NCBI GenBank assembly: GCA_030849085.1
Contig: JASAOM010001071.1
Span: forward strand, 62,001 to 126,000
Direction of reading: 5' to 3'
Origin: Borovskyia barvae
Taxonomy: Eukaryota > Euglenozoa > Kinetoplastea > Trypanosomatida > Trypanosomatidae
DNA length: 64,000 nt
The notes below the pieces were generated by a model, which worked only from the letters and a program-made list of their open reading frames with translations, had not been told where the DNA came from and searched no databases. Shown one piece after another: positions 17,905-27,006 of the stretch (positions are counted from its first letter, which is position 1; every line of letters starts with the position of its first letter). The position numbers were made by a program, and so were the translations under genes.

Positions 17905-18984
17905 ATGCGGGTCAGCACTCTTCTGAGACAGCAAGCCTGTGCAATCAGCCAACAGTCGCTCCGCTCTATCGTTGCCATTGGTCTTCGCCAGGAATTTGAG
18001 CCACACTGGTCCCTTCCTCTTCCCGACCCGCTACCGACGAACACCAACAAGCATACATTAGTACTTGATATCGATGAAACTCTCCTTCATACGTATGGCT
18101 TCGGTGGGCACGACGATGCCCAGGGCACTTTACTTGATCCAGCGCTGAAGGGCATAGCTTTAGTGGATTACTACGTGTTGTTACGCCCTCATCTGAAAGA
18201 GTTCCTGGAAGAGGTAAACAAGCTCTTCGAAGTGGTTTTCTGGACTGCAGGTACAGCCTCGTACTGCTGCGCCGTGCTTGATGCAATTGAACAGCAAGTG
18301 TTACAACTCCCGCGCTCGTTCTACAGCCACGTTGAGTTGGCGAAAGAAATCCACGAGTCAGGCAGTAGCACTAATCACACAAACTTCTACGCTCTCTCTC
18401 GAGCGCAGACATTGGAGCAGCAAGGATATATGAAGTTTCTCCCGATGCTGGGAAGGAAAATGAATGGGGTTGTTATGCTAGACGACAACGTGCGCAGCTT
18501 CCCACTCACGCCGCGCAACGGCGTTCGAATTAATGCCTTTGATCCTGATGACCGTGTCTTGCAGCGCTACATGTTTGCTCTTCGTCAAGCGCCTGAGGAA
18601 ACGTCAAAGAAAATGAACGCGTCGCTGCTAAAGTGTTTGCAAGAGGGACAACAGGAAATGAGTCGCCTGGAGAATGATCGCTGTCTTTTGGACGTGCTCC
18701 CTGTGCTGCGTGCTGTGGCGAATGTTCCGGTAGGCGAGGACATCACGAAGGAGTTAGATCATTGGCGGGATGTGGACTACGTTCGCTGCGACGACTTCAT
18801 GGAAACCATGAATCCACGATCAGTGGTGCGGCAACAAATTCTCGGAGTGACGCTACCGACTCGCCGAGACGCCCACATTCCAGCGCAGAAACAAAACGTT
18901 ATGAACAACGGGTTTTTGGAGTCAGCGAACGCGGAGATGAACATGCACCATGCTCGTGGTGCTCGCAATCCGTCGAAGCTGTAG
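17905..18984 (+). CDS. FCP1/NIF-type HAD phosphatase, possibly mitochondrial
   Basis: A HAD-superfamily phosphatase of the FCP1/SCP/Tim50 group. The 359-residue product carries the catalytic DxDxT motif as DIDET (D55, D57, T59), the second motif FWTAGTASYC (W113, T114) and the third motif VVMLDDNV (D193, D194), each with the usual spacing, so it should be active. The first 30 residues contain Arg, Ser and hydrophobic residues with a single acid only later, compatible with a mitochondrial presequence. I see no membrane helix before the catalytic domain, which argues against a typical Tim50, although a divergent Tim50 remains possible. The 130-residue C-terminal extension is unrecognised. The ATG at 17905 lies 36 nt after a good acceptor. 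Confidence 0.88.
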   Translation: MRVSTLLRQQACAISQQSLRSIVAIGLRQEFEPHWSLPLPDPLPTNTNKHTLVLDIDETLLHTYGFGGHDDAQGTLLDPALKGIALVDYYVLLRPHLKEFLEEVNKLFEVVFWTAGTASYCCAVLDAIEQQVLQLPRSFYSHVELAKEIHESGSSTNHTNFYALSRAQTLEQQGYMKFLPMLGRKMNGVVMLDDNVRSFPLTPRNGVRINAFDPDDRVLQRYMFALRQAPEETSKKMNASLLKCLQEGQQEMSRLENDRCLLDVLPVLRAVANVPVGEDITKELDHWRDVDYVRCDDFMETMNPRSVVRQQILGVTLPTRRDAHIPAQKQNVMNNGFLESANAEMNMHHARGARNPSKL

Positions 18985-20167
18985 GCTGAATGCTCTTTGA
19001 ATCGAGACCTCATTGTTTATGACGACAAATGGGCTTGGCCCTGTCTGACCGAACATATTTTTCTACACCATTAAAACCAACCACGACAGCGCCAAAAGGC
19101 CCGCGCCACGCTTTGCCCACGCCCCCGTCGCCATCAACTGTATAGCGTTCGAAAGCACCTGCAATCCGTCTGCGCGAACGTATGGGACCTGGGGCTGCTT
19201 AGTCTACCATAAAACCGACGGCGCCAAGGAAAACGGCGTTACAATTCAAAAATGAGGCAACGAAATTGGCAGTTGCGGTTCCCTTTGAACTTTTTTTTCG
19301 TGGTTGCCAACTGGCCTGGATGACGCCACCCTTCCCATTTACCACCAACCAAAACGCAGCACGCGCAATCCGATCCCCCCCCCCCTTCCCCCGAAAGCTT
19401 AAAAAGCCACCAAGGCATGTACGCACAAACCAAACCCCTCCTGGAGGAGTTAAGGGAACTACTGGATTCGATGGGCGGGCCGCAGGGGGGCACAGCGGCC
19501 AACCCCCCCCTCCTCGGCTGCATCGCCGACTACATCGAGGGGGCCGACCCAAGCGAGGTGGCCCTTGAGAAGCTTCGGGGCGCCCTGGAAGCACCCACCA
19601 GTGTCGAAACCGATGTTAGGAGATACCGCATGGCCGCCGCCGGACGCCGCCGCGCCTTGAAACTCCTCCTGGGGGCCCCCCAGAGCCCCTGGGCCTTCCC
19701 CAAGCCCCAGCCCCCCCTCCCGAACACGACCCCCGTGAGCGGAAAGAACGAGCCCGGCCCACCAGAGAGCGACACCGGAAAGCCGGCCCCCAAGAGTCAT
19801 TCGGTCAAACGGGGAAAACAGAGTTGACTTTCCCCCTGGCGAATCCAGGGTGGCCTGCAAGGGGGATCCTCGCCACATCTGTGTCATTCAGACTGCATTT
19901 CTGTTGTTTTTTTGCAAAAAAAGAAGAAGACTTTTTAAAGACAGCTCTCCTCGCGCGTCTCTGCGACTTGACTGCTTTCGTCTGACAGACTCCACTTCGT
20001 GCAACTACTCTGCAGCTTGTTTCACAAAAAATGCCCTCAATGAAAATTTCATTGCAGAAAATACAATAACAAACGACTCTCAAAATCACGCGCTGTGGTC
20101 TTACCAACAATCTTTCTCTGAAACCTAAACTCCAAACAGCGACTGTGTACAAGCACTTCAAAAAAAG
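18985..20167. other. Spacer holding a C-rich island of atypical composition
   Basis: From about 19080 to 19885 the composition changes to C-rich with runs of C and GCC/CCC triplets, unlike the AT-richer DNA on both sides. The island holds a 136-codon ORF (19417-19827). After 19890 the sequence returns to A/T-rich spacer, with a candidate acceptor TCTGACAG (AG 19987-19988) for the EXD2-like gene. Confidence 0.6.
19417..19827 (+). CDS. Orphan ORF in C-rich island, possible mobile-element remnant
   Basis: I do not recognise this 136-residue protein. The N-terminal 85 residues look helical (TKPLLEELRELLDSMG, DPSEVALEKLRGALEA, AAGRRRALKLLLGAP). The last 50 are Pro-rich and end basic. Codon choice is strikingly biased to C-ending codons (GCC, CCC, CTC, GAC), unlike the phosphatase and nuclease genes on either side, which use third positions evenly. 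That suggests genuine coding sequence of foreign origin rather than random spacer. No polypyrimidine acceptor directly precedes it. It might be a piece of a transposable element, a transferred gene or a fast-evolving orphan; I cannot choose. Confidence 0.4.
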   Translation: MYAQTKPLLEELRELLDSMGGPQGGTAANPPLLGCIADYIEGADPSEVALEKLRGALEAPTSVETDVRRYRMAAAGRRRALKLLLGAPQSPWAFPKPQPPLPNTTPVSGKNEPGPPESDTGKPAPKSHSVKRGKQS

Positions 20168-21841
20168 ATGATTTCATCGAGTCTGATAATGGATCGCCTA
20201 TGCGGCGTCTTTGTCTACTCAACCGCCGCTTGGCTAGAATACGGTGAAGCCAAATGGGAAGACATGATGCAGGAAGTGCGTCGGAAGCCCCCACATCTGA
20301 GGATAATGGGTTTAGACGTAGAGTGGTTCCGACACTCGCCCATCTCCGTCTTTCAGGTCGCGACCTCAAGTCACTGCTTCGTCATTCACCTCAGTTATTT
20401 GGAGGGACGTCTACTCCCAACTGCGGTTATGGAGTCACTTTACGACCCAAACATCATCAAGTGTGGAGTAGGCATTGGTGGGGACGTGCTGCGCCTGCAA
20501 AGAGAACAGCAAATCCATATACAGAGTATAATGGATGTTGCACAGTACAGTGCCCTATTTGGACTCCTTTCCGGTAGCAAAACGAACCTGAAGGATGTCG
20601 CACAAAAAGTTGCTAATCTCTCGATTATTAAAGACAAAATGATCACGCGCAGCAACTGGGAGCTACCACTCACCAATGATCAGATAAACTATGCTGCAGA
20701 GGATGCATTCGCTTCTTACTTGGTTGGAGAAGCGGTGATGATGAAGGTGGCAGAGATGTCCGATGTTGCCAATGAGACTTTCAACGTCGGCCACTGGCTC
20801 CAGAGTACGTCCTCGCTCGCTACTCTTTCGCTAAAACGAATGCAAAGGGAAACATCGCGCCTTACAAATGACAAGCAAAGTCAAGCTAATTCGACGACGA
20901 CTGCTAAGCAGTGTTTAACAAGAGCACAAATCGGAATTGGGGCCAAAGTTCGAGTGCTCGACAAAGCAGGAAGTTTCCTGTTCGAATGTTCGGGGGAGAA
21001 GGCCCATTTTTACGTCATGGAAAAGAGTCTTGCGGTAATAACGAAATGTATTCCTGGAAATCCGCGGAAGGCCCTCGAAATACAACTCCTCTTTGATCCG
21101 AAAGTCAAAACCCGCCTCTGCACCTACAATGCGTTGGGAGTGTGTGATGTCGGTGCTCAGTGTCCATTCGCTCACGGTGTAGATGAATTGCAAATGGAAG
21201 TCGTGGCCCTCCTGCAGTCGAAGACTCCAAGTTGTGCATGCTGCCTTGGAACGAAGGGACTTCTTCGCCATGCGATTACACCACCGTCATTTCGAAAGTA
21301 CATGCCGGCCCCTTATCGACAGCCCCGTGACGAGGATTTCCTACCATTATGTGGACAATGCAACTCCGTCATTCGCCATTTGTATGACGAGGAAATGAAA
21401 AGGTGTTACGCGGAGGCGGAATCAGAAAATGGTAACACTTTCAATCTCACATTAGTTTCAAAGTGCTCCTCCTATGCCAGTTTGCTTCTCGATCACGAGA
21501 AGTTGTCCCAGATACCGAAAGAGCGAGTAGCGGAGCTTCGAGCGTTTGTGCAAACCAACTGGAAGTGCACCTTCTTCCAAGAGTTCAACCGAGACTACGA
21601 AATCGAAGAGCCAATACAACTCACTGATGCTTTTCTCGAACGACTGGGATGTATCGTTCCTGGCGATGTGCGTTCCAAGACAACAATGGCAGTTCTAGTG
21701 GGGAATGACCCCGAGAATGCCAATATATTTAATCGAAGATGGCGAGATTTCTGCTTCAATTCATGCGGCATGACTGATAAGGTAAGCAACCTCATGAGCC
21801 ATGATGATTGGAAGGAGTTTCGATCCTCAAACTCTATGTGA
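20168..21841 (+). CDS. EXD2-like 3'-5' exonuclease with CCCH zinc finger
   Basis: A DEDDy-family nuclease, 557 aa. Exo I is GLDVEW (D50, E52), Exo II is GVGIGGDVLRL (D106) and Exo III is YAAEDAF (Y175 and D179), so all catalytic residues are present. A CCCH finger follows (C318, C326, C332, H336; spacing 7-5-3). Next comes a module with CACC (C356, C359), LLRHAITPPSFRKYMP and LCGQC (C395, C398), which resembles the HNH-like C-terminal part of animal EXD2. EXD2 acts in DNA-end resection, fork protection and mitochondrial translation; which role applies here is unknown. The CCCH finger between the two modules is not something I know from EXD2 and suggests RNA binding. There is no transmembrane segment. 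A WRN-like or RNase D-like nuclease is the alternative label. Confidence 0.82.
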   Translation: MISSSLIMDRLCGVFVYSTAAWLEYGEAKWEDMMQEVRRKPPHLRIMGLDVEWFRHSPISVFQVATSSHCFVIHLSYLEGRLLPTAVMESLYDPNIIKCGVGIGGDVLRLQREQQIHIQSIMDVAQYSALFGLLSGSKTNLKDVAQKVANLSIIKDKMITRSNWELPLTNDQINYAAEDAFASYLVGEAVMMKVAEMSDVANETFNVGHWLQSTSSLATLSLKRMQRETSRLTNDKQSQANSTTTAKQCLTRAQIGIGAKVRVLDKAGSFLFECSGEKAHFYVMEKSLAVITKCIPGNPRKALEIQLLFDPKVKTRLCTYNALGVCDVGAQCPFAHGVDELQMEVVALLQSKTPSCACCLGTKGLLRHAITPPSFRKYMPAPYRQPRDEDFLPLCGQCNSVIRHLYDEEMKRCYAEAESENGNTFNLTLVSKCSSYASLLLDHEKLSQIPKERVAELRAFVQTNWKCTFFQEFNRDYEIEEPIQLTDAFLERLGCIVPGDVRSKTTMAVLVGNDPENANIFNRRWRDFCFNSCGMTDKVSNLMSHDDWKEFRSSNSM

Positions 21842-22239
21842 ATGAAGAAATGCATCTAGTCTTCACGGGTGTATGAATTTTTGTTTGCTGGGGCTGTGGA
21901 CTTTGCTCATTAGAATTTTTTTGTAAACTCTACATTCCCACAGCCAAAATGAAACAAACGCACAAAGGATAACCCTTTCGCAAGCCCGAAGTAACACCCT
22001 TGGTAGCGTAGTTGGAGCTTCACGAAAATATGCTAACAGGGAAGCCCATCCCTATGTGTTGAGGTGGCCGTACAGAGTACTAAGTAGGCGCCATCTTCTA
22101 CCTACTCGCCTTGCTCAAAATGAAGCTCCTGCATTGTTATATTTTAATTACTGCTCCCTTTTCCTGTGCGACTTGTATGAAATAATAAACATTATGCTTA
22201 GTATTCTGTGCTGCTGCAAGAGCTACTATTGACTCGAGT
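21842..22239. other. Short spacer, no gene
   Basis: This 398-bp AT-rich spacer contains the tract ACTGCTCCCTTTTCCTGTGC near 22150. The first following AG is at 22200-22201 and would give a 38-nt 5' UTR for the cyclase-like gene. Nothing else is visible. Confidence 0.6.
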
Positions 22240-25200
22240 ATGGAGGATGTTACGCAGGACGCTGATGTTGCGACAGAAAGATGTCCACATTCCAAAGATG
22301 CCCAACTGGCTGACCTGATCGTACAGAAGCACAGTGCGACAAAGCGGATTAAGAGCCTCGAATGTGAAGTTGCTGGTTTGAGATCCCAGCTTCAGCAGTC
22401 CTCATCTGAAGGGCTCTACCCCCCAAGTACACTCAACTCAGCCGGCCTTGTCAAGGAGGCCGCAGAGCTGAAGAGTACCCCGCTCGCAGACATGTCTATG
22501 TGGTGTGAGGAGCTGATACACACTGTGGATCACCTTCAACGGTCGCTCATTCAATTGGAAGTGGACTCAAAGACACAAGTAATTACGCTGACGGACAGAG
22601 TGAACCAGCTTTGCGAAGAAAATGAGAAGCTTCTGAGGGAAAACGACTCGCTGAAAGCACGGGTGGGAGACGATGTTTTGCGCCAGCGTCAAACTAATCG
22701 TATCGAAGTGGCATTTGAGCGTGCGCGTATCGCTGCAAGGGTGCGTGCTGCTGGTCAAAAAAGGCTGGAAGCAGTAGAAGCGACTCTGATGGAAGCGCAT
22801 GATGATATGTACTACGTGCGGCGCTGGGATGCACGGCATCTTCCCCAACGGGACGTCTCGTTTGTATTTCACTACATCTCGAAGGTGGTGTTTCCACTGA
22901 GTGATGTTGAGGGGTTCATCATGCAAGTTTGTCAACAGTTTCTTCTCCACAGCTGCAATTGCTATCGTGGCTATCGTGTAGGCTGCTTCGAGAGTATGGA
23001 GATCTTCGCTTTTCAGTCTCCGCGCGATGCTTTGGATTTTTCAAAAGAATGCCATGAACAGCTAGTACGTCTAGCTTGGTCGTCGCGCATCGAAAGTGTA
23101 CCTGCTTTTTCTACCATCATTGAAGACAACACTATCTTATACAAGGGTCCGCGCATTCACACGTGTATTTTTACCTGCTCACCTGAATCACATGTTGACC
23201 CCGTTTCAGGCAACTACGCTTTTTTCGGACCGGCGATAATGGAGGCGGTCCGAGCTGCTCTTCAGCAGGCTCCCCTTGGTGAGATTGCAGTGAATGAACG
23301 ATGGATCCAGCTTTTGTGCCTCCAGTCACGCCTCTTGGAGGATCGCGAGGCAACATCTGAGGGGAGCCTTTCTGAGCTACGAGAATGTCTGGGCTCAAAG
23401 TGGAGCGTTGTAGGTTTACCTGGTGCGTATCACATCACCGCCTCCATCTTGCCTTCCCAGTTGCAGGGTCGTCGTGGGGTGCAACCTACCGCGCTGCATC
23501 CGAGCTGTAAATACCCATCTCTGGATCTCAAAGACACCGCCTCAGCGGTGATCAATATTGTGAAGGCCATGAAGGGAATGCTAGCGGACACTGTAGAAAA
23601 CCGAGAGGAAGGTAGTAGGAGGTCAGCTGGTGGTGGCGTTGTGACAGTGCCGCAAGCACCACGTCGCGTCGACGTGCTGCCCGATGCGATGGAAAAGCTG
23701 ACTACACAGTCCCCAGCGCAAGCGAGAAGCTTCGAGTGCTCTTCCAGTGCTGCACAACTGCTGGAACTCTTCTCTTTACAGGAAGAGAAGAAAAGTATCG
23801 TCGCCCTGTACCACAAGACGCAACTAACCTGCGAAGCGTTCGAGCGCGACATAATGGAGTCTGAGGATCGATTCGAGATAAGTAAGCACAAGGGTCTCGA
23901 CGCCTCCGAAACAGCCTATGTCTGCACCATCGATACAGGCGATGAATCCATCTGGAGGCGGCTCCTGATGAAGAGCATATCGGATGAACACTTCGAATCC
24001 GTAAGGAATAAAATTCGTCAACACATTCACAACGCTGCCAAGATGCGCTTCGGGTTTCTCATGAATGGCAACTACTCTGATGTTTTTACCTATGCGTTTC
24101 GCGAGGTAGAGCAGGTTCTTGCTTTCGTCTCTGAGACGTATATTGAGGTCAACCGCACGGGCACGAAGTACGCGCACATGTCGATCGGCAAAGGTCGAGA
24201 TATCTTTCTTTTCCGGGCTGGGGTGGCGAGTGGTCCCATGAGCACCATCTACCGCAGCCTAGACAATGGCGTACTCAAATGTACAGGCCCTGTGATTCGC
24301 CTCTCCGGCACGCTGTGCGACCTTGCTGGTCCAGGTGAAATTTTAGCTATGGAGGATATCATTCGCTGCTTTCATTCCAAGAATGAGAATCTCCTAGATA
24401 CTCAGTACAATATTGTTAAACAGGGCTGCCAGTTTTTGGGTTCCAGCGATGCGCCGGCGGCGGTGCACTCCATTCTTCCAAAGCCGTTTGCTTACCGGCG
24501 CCAGCAGCTACGAGACCATGTGCGAAGTCCTTTACTAGATGGTAACCTATTTCTTCCATCTCGCTCTGTGATGGTGGCTCTCAAGCCACGGCGTGACGAA
24601 CTACCGCGCCAGGGAGTTGTGGAAATGATGGAGCAGCAGCTACAAAGGATGGCGCTCGGTGAGGAAGCCCGCATGCAAGCTGAGGACGATTATGAGCGGC
24701 GCTGGGAATTGGGCGCGATGTCTGCCCCGCTGCTGCGGAACCCATGGCCGTTATTGTGTCAGCCACAGGCGGAAGAACAATCTGATCTGAATGCTATACA
24801 CCGCAGTCTTGTACGGCTCAAGACGATGGAGGAGGTTGAAGTGGAACAGATGTACGCCCGAAAGCCAGCCAAGGCAATATCATTCTTATATTGCAATATG
24901 TTCGGAGCCAGTGCGATCGCTAAAGCTTGCCCATCTTGTCTCCTGCAGCGGGTGTTGGCGAACTACAATTACTTTGTGCAAAACGCAGTGCGTGCGTTCA
25001 GTGGCTACATCGCCAAGACTAATTCTACCACAGCTTACCTCGTAATCTTCGAGGAGCCTGTCTCCGCGCTGGAGGCTGCTCGACAAATCCAGCTGGATAT
25101 GGTGCAGTCCGCTTGGCCGGAGGAACTAAAAACGTTAGAGCCGACTCTGTACGTCAAGGATCCAAAGACGCACACTGTCCTCTTTAATGGGCCCCGTCCG

Positions 25201-27006
25201 CAGATATCGGTGCATCTGTCTGACAAATACCAGTGGCGGACTCTCGCATCTCCGATTGCGGCTGGCTCTGCCGGGCGCAAGAGCGAAGTCCGTGGCACTG
25301 CAAGTAGCGTAGATGACAATGCCAACAATATCGCTGCCGCGACTCCGAGCGTAATTCACGTCAGTGGCGTTGGCGTCGATGAAACTCTTCTCCTGGGGCT
25401 CCATGCGAAAGGTGGCGAGATGCGACTGAGCAGCCCTCTACTCGAGGCAGTTGGTCGGGACCCGAGGGGCAAGCTACTGTTGGAACAGTTGGTATGCAAA
25501 GTAGTGGTCGCACCAAGTGTGATACGCCCATCGGAAGAGACATCCGGTGATGTTGAACTGGCGCCATCGGCAGCTTTGGCAACGTCGAAGAAATTAGAGC
25601 CCGAAATTGTGTCAAAGGCTGCCAAGACTCACGTTTTTTCTGAAGAGTGCGTTGCTGCTGTTCCGCGGCGTTTTGAGAACCGCCTTAGCCTCATGGTTCC
25701 ATCTGCGGGAAGGTCCCTCGCGTCTTCCACACTGACAGAAAGTGCCTTTTCTGTGGCCTCTGCTGCGGTTCCAGAGAGCAACAAAACTTCGGGCAGCAGC
25801 AGCAGCGCTGTCAGTGCTCTGCGGGGTGCTGAGACGAATAAACCATCTTCTGCGGTACCCGAGGATGGTCAGCCACTTCTTGCAGTCCTTGCCGGTGACG
25901 AATCTACCGGACGCGCTTCAGCGGCTCTCCCCAAGGCAGAGCCACTTCTCCCCACTTTGCTGGCTCAGCACGCGTGGTACGTAGACCCGAAGGGTAGCAG
26001 TAACCCGCTACCCGCTGCGTGGCGCCCAAACTGGGGTGCGGATACGCAGGTGCCAGAGAGCTCGCTCAATGATCTCGGTTTACTGGTGGAAACGAGGCAG
26101 ATTCAAGGAATATTACTGGAGGTATCGAAGATGTTTCCCTCTCCCCAACAGCAGTCTCAGGCTTTATCATTGGCGATGAGCGCTCCGTGTACTGAAAACA
26201 ACGGTGAACAACCTGAAGAAGGAGCGGCAGTCAGCACACCGCCTACGAATATTGGCTCTGCTTCTGCAGCTGGCAAACGAAAGGCTGTAGATGCGCGTCT
26301 GACTTCGAAGGCTCCCGTGCCTTCCGCATCTGTGCCACCTGACCGAGTCGCCGCGCGGATCACCACCACTCATCAGTTCTTTAATTTTATGGAGTTTTCG
26401 AAGTATCTCATTACGGTGCTTGTGAACGCGCTCGAAATTGGGGCGGACCAGCGCGCACCTCCTCCTCTGCCGCTCCCTCCGGTGAACAGGCCCCTCGGCC
26501 CGTCTGCACGCGCCATCTCCTCTGGTGGCTACGGCGGCCGGCTGTTAATGCCTGGTGGCGGTGGCGTCTCTGGCAACATCTCGCCAAAATTTCCTCGCGA
26601 CGCATCTGGCGATCGTCCTCAGGGAGGACTCTCCGCTCTCACCGAGCGCTCCTCGGCTGGGGATTTTCGCGAGCTAAACGGTACCTTGCTGCCTGGTATA
26701 TCAGGGGCGAACGCGCGGCCTTTGGGTAAATCTCTTACCAGCGCCTCATCGAGTCTCGCTTCGGTTTCAGGAAGCAAGGAGGCGGAGTCACAGAGTCGAA
26801 CCACTGCAGACTCGTTTGGTGGAGGTTTTAAGGTGAACACAGATCATTCGTTCCAGTGTGCACTCGACTACCTCGACGATGCCTGTCGAGCCCTGACTCA
26901 GTTGTCCGGCACAGAATTGGGGAGACTCATGGCTATTCCCCCCGCCCCACCCTCCGCAAAGCCCAAGGGCTTTCCCGTGCCTTCCAGCGCCACGCGCCGT
27001 CATTAA
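22240..27006 (+). CDS. Soluble protein with three degenerate nucleotide-cyclase-like domains
   Basis: A 1588-residue protein with no signal peptide or membrane helix. Coiled coil is likely at about residues 25-60 and 95-150. Three regions have the layout of class III cyclase homology domains: about 205-360 (starting DVSFVFHYISKV, with GYRVGCFESMEIFAFQSPRDALDF), 558-707 (AYVCTID, later GVASGPMSTIYR and LKCTGPVIRLSGTL) and 878-1085 (AISFLYCNMFG, TTAYLVIFEEPVSALEAA, then VLFNGPRPQISVHL). The usual metal-binding Asp is not in its normal place in the first and third domains. I therefore infer a structural or regulatory role rather than cAMP synthesis. The C-terminal 450 residues are Ser/Ala/Pro/Gly-rich. 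Trypanosomatid receptor adenylate cyclases differ: they have an ectodomain, one membrane helix and a single catalytic domain. Confidence 0.7.
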   Translation: MEDVTQDADVATERCPHSKDAQLADLIVQKHSATKRIKSLECEVAGLRSQLQQSSSEGLYPPSTLNSAGLVKEAAELKSTPLADMSMWCEELIHTVDHLQRSLIQLEVDSKTQVITLTDRVNQLCEENEKLLRENDSLKARVGDDVLRQRQTNRIEVAFERARIAARVRAAGQKRLEAVEATLMEAHDDMYYVRRWDARHLPQRDVSFVFHYISKVVFPLSDVEGFIMQVCQQFLLHSCNCYRGYRVGCFESMEIFAFQSPRDALDFSKECHEQLVRLAWSSRIESVPAFSTIIEDNTILYKGPRIHTCIFTCSPESHVDPVSGNYAFFGPAIMEAVRAALQQAPLGEIAVNERWIQLLCLQSRLLEDREATSEGSLSELRECLGSKWSVVGLPGAYHITASILPSQLQGRRGVQPTALHPSCKYPSLDLKDTASAVINIVKAMKGMLADTVENREEGSRRSAGGGVVTVPQAPRRVDVLPDAMEKLTTQSPAQARSFECSSSAAQLLELFSLQEEKKSIVALYHKTQLTCEAFERDIMESEDRFEISKHKGLDASETAYVCTIDTGDESIWRRLLMKSISDEHFESVRNKIRQHIHNAAKMRFGFLMNGNYSDVFTYAFREVEQVLAFVSETYIEVNRTGTKYAHMSIGKGRDIFLFRAGVASGPMSTIYRSLDNGVLKCTGPVIRLSGTLCDLAGPGEILAMEDIIRCFHSKNENLLDTQYNIVKQGCQFLGSSDAPAAVHSILPKPFAYRRQQLRDHVRSPLLDGNLFLPSRSVMVALKPRRDELPRQGVVEMMEQQLQRMALGEEARMQAEDDYERRWELGAMSAPLLRNPWPLLCQPQAEEQSDLNAIHRSLVRLKTMEEVEVEQMYARKPAKAISFLYCNMFGASAIAKACPSCLLQRVLANYNYFVQNAVRAFSGYIAKTNSTTAYLVIFEEPVSALEAARQIQLDMVQSAWPEELKTLEPTLYVKDPKTHTVLFNGPRPQISVHLSDKYQWRTLASPIAAGSAGRKSEVRGTASSVDDNANNIAAATPSVIHVSGVGVDETLLLGLHAKGGEMRLSSPLLEAVGRDPRGKLLLEQLVCKVVVAPSVIRPSEETSGDVELAPSAALATSKKLEPEIVSKAAKTHVFSEECVAAVPRRFENRLSLMVPSAGRSLASSTLTESAFSVASAAVPESNKTSGSSSSAVSALRGAETNKPSSAVPEDGQPLLAVLAGDESTGRASAALPKAEPLLPTLLAQHAWYVDPKGSSNPLPAAWRPNWGADTQVPESSLNDLGLLVETRQIQGILLEVSKMFPSPQQQSQALSLAMSAPCTENNGEQPEEGAAVSTPPTNIGSASAAGKRKAVDARLTSKAPVPSASVPPDRVAARITTTHQFFNFMEFSKYLITVLVNALEIGADQRAPPPLPLPPVNRPLGPSARAISSGGYGGRLLMPGGGGVSGNISPKFPRDASGDRPQGGLSALTERSSAGDFRELNGTLLPGISGANARPLGKSLTSASSSLASVSGSKEAESQSRTTADSFGGGFKVNTDHSFQCALDYLDDACRALTQLSGTELGRLMAIPPAPPSAKPKGFPVPSSATRRH

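Noticed and set aside
22240-27006. Calling this a receptor adenylate cyclase
   Set aside because: No ectodomain or membrane helix is present, and catalytic residues appear missing.
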